A DNA stretch of 64,000 nucleotides from Comamonadaceae bacterium OTU4NAUVB1. GTDB taxonomy: Bacteria > Pseudomonadota > Gammaproteobacteria > Burkholderiales > Burkholderiaceae_C. Within the stretch, counting starts at the first letter, position 1. The number at the start of each line of letters is the position of its first letter. The notes below the pieces were generated by a model. It had not been told where the DNA came from. It worked only from the letters and a program-made list of their open reading frames with translations, and searched no databases. The stretch lies in NCBI GenBank assembly GCA_024372625.1, contig CP099607.1:248001-312000 (forward strand), written 5' to 3'. Position numbers and translations under genes: made by a program. Below are positions 17,997 to 28,600 of this stretch, piece after piece.

Positions 17997-19050
17997 CGCG
18001 CCGTGGGCGCTGGCCGCCGGCGTGCTGCTGCTCGCCGGCCTGGGCCTCGTGCTGTGGCAGTGGGCGGCGCGCCGCCAGCTGCGCCGGGCCACGTCGCGCC
18101 ACCTGGCCGCGCGCCTGGCCGCCGCCCTGGCGGCGCCGGCGGCGCCCGCGCCCGACACGCGACGCGGCGCCTGGACCGCCGGCCTGGCGCGCGATCCGTG
18201 GGCGACCGCGCCCCTGGCCGGCGCCGCGCCCGGCGCCGTGGACGCGGGGCCGGCGGGCCTGGCGGCGACGCCGCGCCCGGACGCCGGCGCGCCGGGCGCG
18301 GGCGCAGGCGCAGGCGCCTCCACCCTCGCGCGCCGCCTGCCCGGCTGGCTGCGCGCCGTCGCCACGCCGCGCCAGCTGGGGCTGGCCACCGGGGCGACCG
18401 CCACGCTGGCGCTGCTGGCGGGCGCGGTGCTCGGCCCGGTGGCCGCCGGCGGCCTGCTCCTGCTCGCCGCCACCGGCGGTGCCTTCGCGGTCTGGCTGCG
18501 CGTGCAGCGCTTCCGCCGCCGGCTGGTGCTGCAGCTGCCGGGCTTCATCGACGGCATGGTGCGCTCGATCCGCATCGGCAATTCGCCCCAGGCGGCCTTC
18601 CAGCTGTCGACCGCCAACCTGAAGACGCCGCTGCGCGAGTCGATGGAGCACGCCGCCGCGCTGGCGCGCGCCGGGGTCGACCTCGACGCCGCGCTCGACC
18701 AGACGGCCGACCACCTGCGCGTGGACGAGCTGCACCTGCTGGGCGCCATCCTGGGGCTGGGCGTGCGCTACGGCGGGCGCGCCGACCTGCTGCTCGAGCG
18801 CGTCGCCACGTCCCTGCGCGACAGCGAACAGGCCGGCCAGGAGCTGGCGGCGATGTCGGCCGAGACACGCCTGTCGGCCTGGATCCTGGGGCTGCTGCCG
18901 GTGGGCGTGGGCGCCGCCATCATGGTGACCAACGCCGACTACGTGGTGCGCATGTGGCTCGACGCCTCGGGGCGGCTGATGCTGTTCGGCGCGCTCGGGC
19001 TGCAGACGCTGGGCGTGCTGCTGCTCTACCGCCTCGCGCGGCTGCGGTGA
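17989..19050 (+). CDS. tadB: Tad inner-membrane platform protein TadB
   Basis: 353 residues from a GTG inside the end of cpaF. An N-terminal membrane helix and an Ala/Pro-rich stretch precede two helices (about 125-170). The T2SSF domain begins at about residue 185 with QLPGFIDGMVRSIRIGNS and LLGAILGLGVRYGG, and two C-terminal helices close the protein. It forms the inner-membrane platform with TadC. Confidence 0.93.
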
Positions 19051-19055
19051 GCGCC

Positions 19056-20054
19056 ATGCCGACGTTCCTCGCCACCCTCGACCCGACCCGGCTGACGGCC
19101 CTGAGCCTCGCGCTGCTGGCCGCCGCGCTGGTGCTGGCCGCCGGCCTGGTGGCGCAGCGCGAATGGCGCGTCGCGCGCAGCCGCCGCGTGTTCGGCCGCG
19201 CCGTGCGGGGCGCCACCGGCGCGGTGGGCGCGCCGGCCCCGGTTCCGGCCGCCGGCGACGCCGAGCCCGGCCCCGGGGACGCCGCCGGCACCGGACGCCC
19301 CGGCGCCGGACTGCCCGCGCACTGGCTGCGCACCCGCTGGGGCCGCCTGCTGGTGGCCGAGGAGGACCGCCGCCTGATCGACCAGTGCGGCGCCCGGCCG
19401 CTGCGCGGCCAGCTGTGGCTGCTGGGCGCGCGCGCGGCGCTGGCCGTGGCGCTCCCCGTCGCGGCGATCGTGCTGCGCGGCGCGGGGCTGCTGGGCGGCG
19501 ACCCGACGATCGTCACGGCCGCGGCCTTCGTGCTGGGTTTCATGGCCCCCAAATGGGTCCTGGGGCGCATCGCGGCCGGGCGGCGCGCGCGGGTGGCGCA
19601 GGAGCTGCCGATGTTCGTCGAGTTGCTGCGGCTGCTGCAGGGCGTGGGCCTGAGCCTCGACCAGAGCCTGCACGTGCTGGCCACCGACTTCACCGCCACC
19701 CTGCCGGTGCTCGCCGGCGAACTCGCGATCGCCAACCGCCAGTACGGCCAGGGGCGCCCGCGCGAGCACTCGCTCCAGCGCATGGCCACGCTGCACGGCA
19801 ACGACCACCTGGGCGAGCTGGTCGCGCTGCTGGTGCAGATCGACCGCCACGGCGGCGCCGTGCAGGAACCGCTGACCCAGTTCGGCGAGCGGCTGCGCGA
19901 GCACCGCCGCGCCGAACTCAAGGCGCGCATCGGCCGCATCACGGTGAAGATGACCGGGATCATGGTCGTCACCCTGCTGCCGGCGCTGGTCATCGTCACG
20001 GCCGGGCCGGGCTTCCTCGCCATCACCCGGTCGCTCGGCGCCCTGTCCCGATGA
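19056..20054 (+). CDS. tadC: Tad inner-membrane platform protein TadC
   Basis: 332 residues from the ATG five bases after the tadB stop. Helices lie at about 9-30 and 130-170, followed by a T2SSF domain with ELPMFVELLRLLQGVGLSLDQS and ELVALLVQIDRHGGAVQEPL, and a final helix MVVTLLPALVIVTAGPGF. Much longer overlapping frames exist on both strands here, but the ATG spacing and family length fix this one. Its stop overlaps the tadD ATG. Confidence 0.93.
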   Translation: MPTFLATLDPTRLTALSLALLAAALVLAAGLVAQREWRVARSRRVFGRAVRGATGAVGAPAPVPAAGDAEPGPGDAAGTGRPGAGLPAHWLRTRWGRLLVAEEDRRLIDQCGARPLRGQLWLLGARAALAVALPVAAIVLRGAGLLGGDPTIVTAAAFVLGFMAPKWVLGRIAAGRRARVAQELPMFVELLRLLQGVGLSLDQSLHVLATDFTATLPVLAGELAIANRQYGQGRPREHSLQRMATLHGNDHLGELVALLVQIDRHGGAVQEPLTQFGERLREHRRAELKARIGRITVKMTGIMVVTLLPALVIVTAGPGFLAITRSLGALSR

Positions 20055-20881
20055 GCACGCGAATGAACACCGAAATCCGCCCCCGTCCAGTGCCGGCGCT
20101 TCGCCCGGTCTTCCCGGGCGCCCGCCCGCTCGTCCTGGCGTGCCTGCTGGCGCTCGCCGGCTGCGGCGCGACCGGTCCCGCCACCTACCCCGGTGCCCGC
20201 GCGGCGGCCGACCGCGCCGCCGCCGACGACGCCCTGGCACCGGCCGACGGGGCGCTGCAGACCCCGGCGATCCACCTCCGGCTGATCGAGCAGATGCAGC
20301 GCGACGGCCTGTGGTTCGCCTCGCTGGCGCACCTGGACGCGCTGGAGCGCCGGACGCCGGCCACGGCCGAGACGCTGCGCCTGCGCGCCGACGCGCTGCG
20401 CCGCACCGGCCAGATCGCCGAGAGCCGCCAGCAGTACCTGCGCCTGCTGGACACGCCGCTGGCGGGTCCGGCCTACCACGGCCTGGGCCTCCTCGCCGGC
20501 GCCGACGGCGACTTCCCGCAGGCCGTCGAGATGCTTTCGCAGGCCCGGCGGCTCGACCCGACCGACGCGCTGGTGCTGAGCGACCTGGGCTACGCCCTGC
20601 TGCGCGCCGGCCGCACGGCGCAGGCGCGCGTGCCGCTGATGCAGGCCGGCCAGCTCCAGCCCGGGCAGCCGCAGGTCCAGGCCAACCTGGCGCTCTACCT
20701 GTTCGCGACCCGGCGCTCGAACGACGCCGAGCAACTCATGGCCGCGCGCAACCTGCCGCCCGGCACCCGCCACGCCATCCGCCAGGCCGCGCGCGACCTG
20801 CCCGCCGCCGCCACGACCACCGCCCCGCCCGCCGCCCGCGCCGGGGCCACGCGCGCCTTCGACGAAAGCCCATCGCCATGA
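20051..20881 (+). CDS. tadD: Tad lipoprotein with TPR repeats, TadD
   Basis: 276 residues. A lipoprotein signal (LVLACLLALAGC, Cys about residue 38) precedes several TPR-like helix pairs, for example AYHGLGLLAGADGDFPQAVEML, DALVLSDLGYALLRAG and QVQANLALYLFATRR. TadD is probably the pilotin or periplasmic scaffold of the secretin. The C-terminus is Ala/Thr/Pro-rich. The start ATGA overlap with tadC supports this ATG; a second in-frame ATG lies eight codons later. Confidence 0.9.
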   Translation: MSTRMNTEIRPRPVPALRPVFPGARPLVLACLLALAGCGATGPATYPGARAAADRAAADDALAPADGALQTPAIHLRLIEQMQRDGLWFASLAHLDALERRTPATAETLRLRADALRRTGQIAESRQQYLRLLDTPLAGPAYHGLGLLAGADGDFPQAVEMLSQARRLDPTDALVLSDLGYALLRAGRTAQARVPLMQAGQLQPGQPQVQANLALYLFATRRSNDAEQLMAARNLPPGTRHAIRQAARDLPAAATTTAPPAARAGATRAFDESPSP

Positions 20882-21234
20882 ACGTCGTCCACCCCCCGCT
20901 GCGGCAGCGCGTCGCCGCCCTCCTCCTGAGCCTGGCCTCCGGTCCGGCGATGTGGCTGGCCGTCGGCCAGGACGCCCGCGCCGCCGATGCCGAGGCGCCA
21001 TCGCCGCCGGCGCACGCCGCTCCGGCGGCGCCGGCGCGCGTGGGCGACGCCACCGCCGGCCTGCTGGCCCTGCAGCGCGAGGGCCGCGCCGCCTCCACGG
21101 TGCCGCGGCCCATCGCCGGGGAGGTCGCCACGCGCAGCCACCAGCGCTACCTCAAGAGCTTCGAACATCCGATCCCCGAGCGCCTGGGCGCCACCATCGG
21201 CGGCGGATCGTCGGCGGGCGGCGCGGGGCGCTGA
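20878..21234 (+). CDS. DUF3613 exported protein in the tad locus
   Basis: 118 residues starting at the ATG overlapping the tadD stop. A signal peptide (cleavage near QDARAADA, about residue 35) precedes a short conserved part: VGDATAGLLALQREGRAA, then RSHQRYLKSFEHPIPER. The tail is Gly/Ser-rich. DUF3613 proteins are found in Burkholderiales tad loci at this position. Function is unknown; a periplasmic accessory of the pilus is likely from position only. Confidence 0.82.
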   Translation: MNVVHPPLRQRVAALLLSLASGPAMWLAVGQDARAADAEAPSPPAHAAPAAPARVGDATAGLLALQREGRAASTVPRPIAGEVATRSHQRYLKSFEHPIPERLGATIGGGSSAGGAGR

Positions 21235-21240
21235 GCGACC

Positions 21241-21759
21241 ATGGCCCGCCCGCCCCTGCCCCGCCCACGCCACGCGCCGACGCGCCGCGACGGCCCGGCG
21301 GCCGTCCGGCAGCGCGGGGTCTACGCGATCGAGTTCGCCTTCGTCTTCCTGATGTTCTTCGGCCTGGTCTACGCGACGCTGTGCTACGGCATCGCGCTGA
21401 CCCTGCGCATGGGCCTGCAGCACGCGGCCGAGGAAGGCGCGCGCGCCGCGCTGCGCTACCAGAAGGTCGCCGGCACGGCCGACCCGCTGCCGCTGCGCCG
21501 CGCGCAGGCGGCGGTGGTCGCCGCGTCGCGGGTGGAGGGCTGGTTCGCGACGCCGCCCGCGGTGGTCGCGCAGATCTGCCAGAGCGCCAGCGGCGAGTGC
21601 GCCGCGCCGGCCTGCGGCCCCGACTGGGCCCAGCGCTGCCAGATCCGGGTGACGGTCACCGCGTCGGGCATCGACCGCATGCTGCCGATGATGACCTTCG
21701 CCATGCCCGCCACCCTGACCGGGCAGGCCAGCATGCTGCTCGACGGGCGCCTGCCATGA
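21241..21759 (+). CDS. tadE: TadE-like pseudopilin
   Basis: 172 residues. A basic leader ends in RQRGVYAIEFAFVFLMFFGLVY, the TadE signature: cleavage after Gly leaves a mature protein with Glu5. The periplasmic part has two cysteine pairs (near ICQSASGECAAPAC and RCQIRV). TadE is a minor pseudopilin processed by TadV. Its stop overlaps the next ATG. Confidence 0.9.
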   Translation: MARPPLPRPRHAPTRRDGPAAVRQRGVYAIEFAFVFLMFFGLVYATLCYGIALTLRMGLQHAAEEGARAALRYQKVAGTADPLPLRRAQAAVVAASRVEGWFATPPAVVAQICQSASGECAAPACGPDWAQRCQIRVTVTASGIDRMLPMMTFAMPATLTGQASMLLDGRLP

Positions 21760-22202
21760 CGACGCGGTCCCGCCAGCGCGGCGTCGCGGCGGTCGAGTTC
21801 GCCTTCGTGCTGACGGGACTGCTCGCGCTGTTCCACGGCATCGCGACCTTCGGCTCGATCTTCTACACGCAGCAGGCGATCGCGCGGGCGGCGGAGGACG
21901 GCGTGCGCGCGGTCGCGCTGATGCCCAACGGCGCCGCGCCGGACCTGCAGCGCGTGCGAGACGTCGTCCTCGACTCCCTGGCCGGTTCGCTGGTGGCGCC
22001 GGCCGGTGCGACCACGCCCGCCACCCGCCGCACCTGGCTGGCGACGCACGTCCAGGTCGCCGTCGCCACCTCGGCCGGGCGCGTCACGGTCACCGTCAGC
22101 CACCGCTACGGCGACAACCCCCTGATGCCCATGACCGGCGCGCTGCCGTGGGTGCCCGACGTGCTGACGCGTCAGGCCACCATGGCGCGGCCGGCGGCGT
22201 GA
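21756..22202 (+). CDS. tadF: TadE/TadF-like pseudopilin
   Basis: 148 residues from the ATG overlapping the previous stop. The leader RQRGVAAVEFAFVLTGLLAL again gives Glu5 after Gly cleavage. The periplasmic domain is small and lacks cysteines, unlike its neighbour. The two pseudopilins are diverged paralogues, probably TadE and TadF partners. Which is which cannot be fixed from sequence alone. Confidence 0.87.
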   Translation: MTTRSRQRGVAAVEFAFVLTGLLALFHGIATFGSIFYTQQAIARAAEDGVRAVALMPNGAAPDLQRVRDVVLDSLAGSLVAPAGATTPATRRTWLATHVQVAVATSAGRVTVTVSHRYGDNPLMPMTGALPWVPDVLTRQATMARPAA

Positions 22203-24202
22203 GCGCGATGACCCGTCGGCGCGCCGCCACGACAGCGCCCGCGCGGTGCGCCGGCTCGGTGCTGGTGCAGGCCGCGCTGGCGCTGAGCATGCTGGTGGGC
22301 GTGCTGGTGGGAACCGAGCTGGGCTGGCTGTTCTACCTCAAGCGCGAGATGCAGAAGGCGGTCGACCTCGCCGCGATGGCCGGCGCGCAGGCCCTGGCAA
22401 CCACCGATTGCGCCGGGGCGCGCGCCGCCGCCGTGGCCAACGGCGCGCTCAACCTGCCCGCCGGCCTGCCGCTCACCACGGCCGACGTCGAGTGCGGCCG
22501 CTGGGACCCCGCGACCTACGCCGCGCCCACCTACTACGGGACGCCCGCCACCGGCCAGGCGCCCAACGCGGTGAAGGTCGTCATGCGCCGCACGCCGTCG
22601 CTGCTGATGCCCAACCTGCCCGGCGCCCAGGCGCGCACCATCGCGGTCCAGGCGCTCGCGACCCGGCGCCAGCCGCGCGCCGCGCTGACCATCCGCAGCA
22701 CCCTCGCGAGCGTCGACGCCGCGCAGGCGCCGCTGCTCAACGCGGTGCTCGGCGGCATGCTCGGGGGTTCGCTGGCGCTCGACACGGTGGCCTACAACGG
22801 GCTGGCCACCGGGCGGCTGAAGCTGCTGGGCTACCTCGACCAGCTCGCCCTGTCGATGGGCGTGGCGGCCGGCGACTACGACCGGGTGCTCGACACGGCG
22901 GTGCCGGTGGGCACGCTGCTGCAGGGCGCCGTCACGGCCCTGACGCGCCAGGGCGACACCGCCCAGGCCACCGTCACCGCGCTCGACGCCTTCCGCCTCG
23001 CGGCCGGCGCGCCGGCCCCGCAGCCGCTGGTCAAGCTCGGCAGCCTGATCAAGGTGCAGAGCGGCACCCCGGCGGCGGCCCTGATGGTGGACCTGCAGGT
23101 CCTGCAGCTCGCCGAGGCGCTGGTGCAGCTGGCCAACGGGCGCAACGGGCTGGTCGCCAGCGTGCCGCTGGGCGTGCCGGGGCTGCTGAACCTGACGGCC
23201 AGCGCGCGGGTCATCGAGCCGCCCCAGCTCTCGGCCATCGGCGATCCGGCATTCGCCAAGCTCGATCCGACCGGGCCCAACGCCATCGCCGTGCGCACCG
23301 CCCAGGTCCGCACGCTGATCACGGTCGAGCTGCCGCTGCTCACGGGCATCACCGCGCTCACCAACGCCCTGTCGAGCGCGCTCGCGCCGCTGCTCTCGAC
23401 GCTCAACAGCGTGCTCAAGCTCGACCTCGGCAACGTGCTGGCCTGCGCCGTCGTCTGCACCAACCAGTGGGTGGTGGACGCGGCCTTCCTCGCGCCGGTC
23501 GCGCGCATCGACATCAACCTCGACGCCGGTGGCGGCACCTCGCGCGTGACCAACTTCGCCTGCGCCAATCCCGCGGCGACCTCGCTCACGGCGCGCACCA
23601 CCACCACCGCCGCCGCCCTGCGCATCGGCACCTTCGGCGGGACGGTCGCGCAGGCGAAGGCGCAGGTGTTCGGCGCCGCCACCGTGCCCGTGGTCGCGCC
23701 ACTGCCCCTGCTCGACGTGGGCGCGGCACGATGCACCAAGCTGCTGGCCGGCGTGCTGAAGACCTGCGAGGCGCGCGTGCCGTTTTACGGCGGTGGCCTG
23801 GGCCTCAAGGCGGACCTCGCCTTCGGCGCCACCACCGCCGACCAGACCTTCGCCAACCCGCCCGACGTGCGCGCCGACCCCGCCTGGCTGGCGATCTCGA
23901 CGGTGAGCGTCGCCGATGCGATCGGCCAGACGCTGCGCATTCCCGCCACCCTGCTGCAACCCATCGCGCCGACCGCGCCCTCGACCACCGGCGCGAACAG
24001 CTCGTCCACCATGCTGCAGAACGTGGCGAGCGCCCTCTCCGGCGTCACCACGGCGCTCGCCACGGTGGTCTCGAACGTGCTCTCGCCCCTGGTCGACCCG
24101 CTGATCGCCACGGTGGTGCGCGACCTCCTGGGGCTCGACCTCGCCAAGACCGAGGTCGGCGGCCGGCTGGGCTGCGCCGACGGCGAGGAACTGGTCTTCT
24201 AG
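22199..24202 (+). CDS. tadG: TadG-like pilus assembly protein
   Basis: 667 residues from a GTG overlapping the previous stop (GTGA); an ATG at 22208 is the alternative. The N-terminus has a TadE-like membrane segment (LVQAALALSMLVGVLVGTELG, split by charges) and the segment KREMQKAVDLAAMAGAQAL of TadG proteins. No von Willebrand A domain motif was seen; the long C-terminal part is Ala/Leu/Val/Thr-rich and probably periplasmic beta structure. It is the last gene of the tad operon. Its stop TAG shares CTAG with the convergent regulator's stop. Confidence 0.85.
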   Translation: MSAMTRRRAATTAPARCAGSVLVQAALALSMLVGVLVGTELGWLFYLKREMQKAVDLAAMAGAQALATTDCAGARAAAVANGALNLPAGLPLTTADVECGRWDPATYAAPTYYGTPATGQAPNAVKVVMRRTPSLLMPNLPGAQARTIAVQALATRRQPRAALTIRSTLASVDAAQAPLLNAVLGGMLGGSLALDTVAYNGLATGRLKLLGYLDQLALSMGVAAGDYDRVLDTAVPVGTLLQGAVTALTRQGDTAQATVTALDAFRLAAGAPAPQPLVKLGSLIKVQSGTPAAALMVDLQVLQLAEALVQLANGRNGLVASVPLGVPGLLNLTASARVIEPPQLSAIGDPAFAKLDPTGPNAIAVRTAQVRTLITVELPLLTGITALTNALSSALAPLLSTLNSVLKLDLGNVLACAVVCTNQWVVDAAFLAPVARIDINLDAGGGTSRVTNFACANPAATSLTARTTTTAAALRIGTFGGTVAQAKAQVFGAATVPVVAPLPLLDVGAARCTKLLAGVLKTCEARVPFYGGGLGLKADLAFGATTADQTFANPPDVRADPAWLAISTVSVADAIGQTLRIPATLLQPIAPTAPSTTGANSSSTMLQNVASALSGVTTALATVVSNVLSPLVDPLIATVVRDLLGLDLAKTEVGGRLGCADGEELVF

Positions 24203-24927
24203 TCGGTCGGGCGGACGGGCGCCGGCAACAGGCGCTGGTACTCGGCCCGCACCACGGTGTAGCACTCGCACACCCGCCGCTCCAGGCCGGGGCGGTCGAT
24301 GACGTCGATGCGCCCGCGCCGGTAGCTGATGACGCCGGCGCCCTGCAGCTTGAGCGCCGCCTCGGTCACGCTCTCGCGACGCACCCCCAGCATGTTGGCG
24401 ATCATCTCCTGGGTCATCTCCAGGCGGTCGGCGTCGATGCGGTCGAGCATCAGCAGCAGCCAGCGGCACAGCTGCTGGTCGAGCGAATGGTGGCGGTTGC
24501 ACACCGCCGTCTGCGAGACCTGCGTCAGCAGCGCCTGCGTGTAGCGCAGCAGGTGGCGCAGCACGCGGTCGCCCCGGTCGACGCTGGCCTGGAGCACGCG
24601 CGCCGGCAGGCGCAGCAGCTGGCCCGCGCCCTGCACCACCGCGCGGTTGAGCGTGGAGCCGCCGCCCAGCAGCACCGGCAGGCCGATGAAGCCCTCGCGC
24701 CCCACCACGGCCACCTCGGCCGAGGCGCCGTCGTCCATCAGGTAGATCAGCGACACCACGGCGGTCGTCGGGAAGTAGGCGTAGGTGCGCCGCTCGTTGG
24801 GCTCGCAGATCACGCAGCCCATCGGCAGGTCGACGAGGTCGAGGTGCGGCAGCCAGCGATCGACGTCCTCGGGCCCCAGCGTCGCGAGCAACTGATTGGC
24901 GCGGTGGTCCAGCAGGGTGGCGGTCAT
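24199..24927 (-). CDS. Crp/Fnr-family transcriptional regulator
   Basis: 242 residues: a cyclic-nucleotide-type beta barrel (about 25-140, with YAYFPTTAVVSLIYLMDDG and AEVAVVGREGFIGLPVLLGG) and a C-terminal winged helix (MTQEMIANMLGVRRESVTEA, about 175-194, and GVISYRRGRIDVID). The N-terminal four-cysteine cluster of FNR is absent; the cysteines (CVICEPNERR) do not match an FeS site, so the signal is unknown. It converges on the tad operon, and may regulate it. Confidence 0.92.
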   Translation of the reverse strand: MTATLLDHRANQLLATLGPEDVDRWLPHLDLVDLPMGCVICEPNERRTYAYFPTTAVVSLIYLMDDGASAEVAVVGREGFIGLPVLLGGGSTLNRAVVQGAGQLLRLPARVLQASVDRGDRVLRHLLRYTQALLTQVSQTAVCNRHHSLDQQLCRWLLLMLDRIDADRLEMTQEMIANMLGVRRESVTEAALKLQGAGVISYRRGRIDVIDRPGLERRVCECYTVVRAEYQRLLPAPVRPTD

Positions 24928-25253
24928 GGCGCGCGGCGAGGGTCGGTCATGTTGAGTATTTTCGACCTCATCGATTCAATCCGTCGTCCGGCGAAAGACC
25001 TACACGAACCGTCAAATCGTCCTCCAAATGCCACATAAAAGTAACAATATGCGTTTCGGTGAGTGTTTGCTACGGCGCGAACGCCCGCAAAATCAAGGCC
25101 GACTTTCGTTCACCAGAAAACCGAACGATCCATCGGCTTGTAGCCTGAAAGAATTCAACTCCAATGTTTATCCCACGGCACCCGGGTGAATGCACCCCCG
25201 CGACGCAGCCCCTCGGTGCCGCCACCATCCCTTCCCCGACCCGAACGACCGCC
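24928..25253. other. Divergent intergenic region, no gene
   Basis: 326 bases between the Crp/Fnr gene and the ABM-like gene. Part of it is AT-rich (around 25030-25060). The hexamer AGTATT at 24955-24960 repeats half of the inverted repeat seen at the pilin promoter. Promoters must lie here for both genes, but no convincing -35/-10 pair was found by eye. Confidence 0.5.
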
Positions 25254-25598
25254 ATGGACAAGATCTTTCGCGCATGGACCTTCTGGATCCGCACGGCGCT
25301 GCGCGAGGAATGCCAACACTACCTGGACACCGTCAAGCTCAAGGAGATGAACGCGGCACCGGGCAACGAACGCGCCGCCGCGCTGTTCCGCGACCTGGGC
25401 GACGGCACCACCGAGGTGGCGGTGGTGTCGGTCTGGGAATCGATGGACGCGATCCGGGGCTACGTGGGCACCGAGCCCCTGCAGCCGTCGATCGACGCGG
25501 AGGACCGCAAGAAGCTGTTCGACCGGGAGCCGATCGTGCGCCACTACGCGATGAGCGACCAGAGCGCGCTCATGCTGATGCCCAAGGAATGGCGCTGA
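25254..25598 (+). CDS. Small dimeric alpha/beta-barrel protein (ABM-like)
   Basis: 114 residues from ATG 25254 (MDKIFRAWTFWIR); the frame is open 30 codons further up to an ATG at 25164, but that extension is Pro/Thr-rich. The pattern FRDLGDGTTEVAVVSVWESMDAI followed by RGYVGTE and PIVRHYAM is that of the antibiotic-biosynthesis-monooxygenase fold, a ferredoxin-like barrel used in small oxygenases and stress proteins. No catalytic residues can be assigned. It converges on the cobN-like gene with a 30-base gap. Confidence 0.7.
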   Translation: MDKIFRAWTFWIRTALREECQHYLDTVKLKEMNAAPGNERAAALFRDLGDGTTEVAVVSVWESMDAIRGYVGTEPLQPSIDAEDRKKLFDREPIVRHYAMSDQSALMLMPKEWR

Positions 25599-25628
25599 GC
25601 GTCGTCCCCGCGCGGGCCGCTCCGGCGC

Positions 25629-28600
25629 TCAGGCCGGCCGCGGCGGCGGCGCCCGCCGCGTCTGCCGCCAGGCGCCGGCGAGCAGCACCAGCGCGGCGAT
25701 GAACAGCGCCGCCAGCCGGTCGACGACCGACGCCGGGACGTCCGTCGCCGACGGCGGCACCCGCTCGGGCTGCGGCAGCAACCGCAGTCCTTCCACCCGC
25801 GTCGACGCCGGCGCGGCGGGCGGCACGGCGGCCGGGGCCGCGCGGGTCGGCGGCGCCGCCCGCGCCACTTCCAGGGGACGCGGCGCCGTGCGGGGCGTCG
25901 CCGGCCGCGCGGCGTCGGCGCGGTCCGTGGCCGGGGCGGCCGGGGCGTCGGCCTCGCGCGCGGCGAAGCGACGCACCAGCGGGTTCAGGTCGCGCTGTCC
26001 GGTCGCGCCGACCGCCGCCTCGTAGGCCCGGGCCAACTCGCGCCGGGTCTCGGCGTCGGGCCGCCAGTAGTCCAGCCGCACGGCGTCGAGCATGCGCTCC
26101 AGCGTCTGCGCGAAGGCGGCGCGGTTGTCGCCTTCCAGCCATTCGCGCGTGCCCAGCCGGTAGCGGTCGCGCACGTAGACGTCGTGCAGCGACTGCCAGT
26201 GGTCCTGGCGCACCGACCGCGGCGCCGTCACCTGCCAGCCCCACAGGAACTGCGCCGTCTTGAGCACCTGCAGCGTGCCGCTGTAGCCCTCGGCCTTCTG
26301 CGCCTCGATCCACTGCGGGTGCAGGTAGCGCGTCTGCATCTCCTTGGCGATCGCGTCGTCGGCGCCCTCGGTGCGCACCTCCGCGCCGTCGCGCAGGTTC
26401 TGCACGTAGAGCGCGGGATCGCGCCCGGTGAGCTGGCGCACGGCCAGGGCCAGCCCGCCGAGGTACTGGAACGGGTCGTCGCTGGTCAGCATGCCGTAGG
26501 TGTTGGAGGTGCGCGAGAGCAGCGCCGCGTCGACCTGCGCCAGGTTGGCGGCATGGGCGCCGTGGCGCGCCAAGCCTTCCAGGCCGTCGCCCTGGGCGTG
26601 GCCCATCCGGTCGACGTAGAGGCCGGCCATGCGCGCATCGCCGCCGCCCCGGCCCTGCGCGGCCCAGGTGTCGCTGGCGGTGGTGGCGTCGGCCAGGCCG
26701 CTGCCGTAGCTGCCGGCCTCGTTGGAGAACACGCGCACGGTCGACCAGCGCTGCGCCTGCGCGGGCGTCGCGCCCTCGGCGCGCAGGCGTTGCGCGAGCG
26801 CCTCGCTGTGGCGGGCGACGAAGTTGTCGGTGCCCGCCTCGCGCAGGTCCGCCACCTGCCGCACCCCGGCGTCGAGCCAGCGCATGACGCCGGGGAACTG
26901 GTCGCGGTAGGACCCCGTGACGCTGACCAGCACGTCCAGGCGCGGCCGCTTGAGTTCGGCCGCGGGGATGGTCTCCAGGCCGACCACGCGGCCGGCCTCG
27001 TCCCAGCGCGGCTTCACCCCCATGGCGTAGAGCGCCTGGCTCTCCATCACGCCCTGGTGGCGCAGGGTCTCGCCGGCCCACAGCGTGAAGGCGATCTTCT
27101 CGGGCGGGCGGCCGCCGTGGGCCTTCGCGTGCGCCGCGATCCAGGCGTCCATGGCCGCGACGGCGATGCCCCAGGCTTCCCGGGTGGGCACGCGGCCGGG
27201 GTCGAACCCGTAGAGGTTGCGCCCGGTGGGCAGGCTGTCGGGGTTGCGCACCGGGTCGCCACCATAGCTCGACGCGAGGTGGCGGCCGTCGAGCGCGGCG
27301 AGGAAGCCCTCGATCTCCTGGTTGCCCGCGAGCGTCGCGTCCAGACGCTGTGCCCGCTCGGCCAGCGCCAGCAGCACCGCGCTGTCCAGCGGCTTGCCCT
27401 GCGCCCGGTTGGGCACCGCGCTGGCGCCCTGCGGCGGCGGCCGCGCGGCGTCGACCGCGCGCAGGTCGAGCGTGCTGGCCGCCCGCGCGTCGACCAGCGC
27501 CGCCTCCAGCCAGCGCGCCGGGCGCGACAGGGCGACGTTCTTCGCGTCCAGCAGGAACACCTCGTCGATGTCCTCGCCCAGCGCCTCGATCAGCGGCTTC
27601 TTCAGGATCTGCAGGATCGTGCCGTGGCGCCGCCGCGCGTCGGGCACCTCGCCGAAGGCCGCCAGCCCGAGCGGCTGCGCCGTCATCGCCAGCTCGTCGA
27701 GGTGCGGGTGCAGCCGCTCCATGAAGCCGGCGAAGTCGGCCAGGATCTGCTCGCGGGTCCATTTCAGGTCGCGGTGGTACTGGTGCTCGACGAACTGGGC
27801 CGCGAGGCGCGCCTCCAGCTCGACCTTCACCGGCCCGGGCGACACGTTCTCCCAGTCGTGCATCAACTCGTGCATCTCCTGCACGCGGGGCCGGAAGCCC
27901 GCCGGCGCGAACATGGGCGTCGAATGGCTCACCAGCACGGCACGGCCGCGCCGCTTGGCGGTCACGGCCTCGCCGAGGTTGTCCATGATGTAGGGGTAGA
28001 CGTTGGGCAGGTCGCCCAGCGCCAGCAGGGGGTCGTCGTCCACCGCCAGCGCGCGCTCCTTGCCCGGCGCCCATTCGAGCGTGCCGTGCGTGCCCACGTG
28101 CACCACCGCCCCGGCGCCGAACCGCGTGCGCAGCCACAGGTAGGTGGCCAGGTAGCCGTGACTCAGCGGCGTCGCCGAGCGGTGGTAGATCGTCCGGGCC
28201 TTCTGCGCCGGATCGTCGCTGGGCTCCTGGCGCGGCGGCTGCGGCAGCACCACGACGTGGCCGTCCGCGCCGCCCATGCGCACGCGCGGGATGACGAAGG
28301 CGCGCTCGCCGCCGACGTCGCGCAGCAGGCTCGAGCGTTCGGGCGGGCCCCAGTGCGCCTCGATGCGCGCCTGCGTGGCCGCCGGCAGCGCGCGGAACCA
28401 CGCCAGGTAGCGCGCGAGCGGCAGCGCCTCGGCCAGATCGCGCTCGAGCAGCGGGCCCAGGGTCTCGGGCCGGTGGAACGCCGCCATCGTCGCCTGCACC
28501 TGCGGGGTGATGCGCTCGGCCTCCGGGGCGTCGGTGCGGTAGCCGGCGTCGCGCAGGGCGGCGAGCATGTTGTGCAGGCTCCTGGGCACGTTCAGGAACG

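Noticed and set aside
25164..25253. Longer N-terminus for the ABM-like protein
   Set aside because: The extra 30 residues are Pro/Thr-rich and not part of the fold; the ATG at 25254 fits family length.
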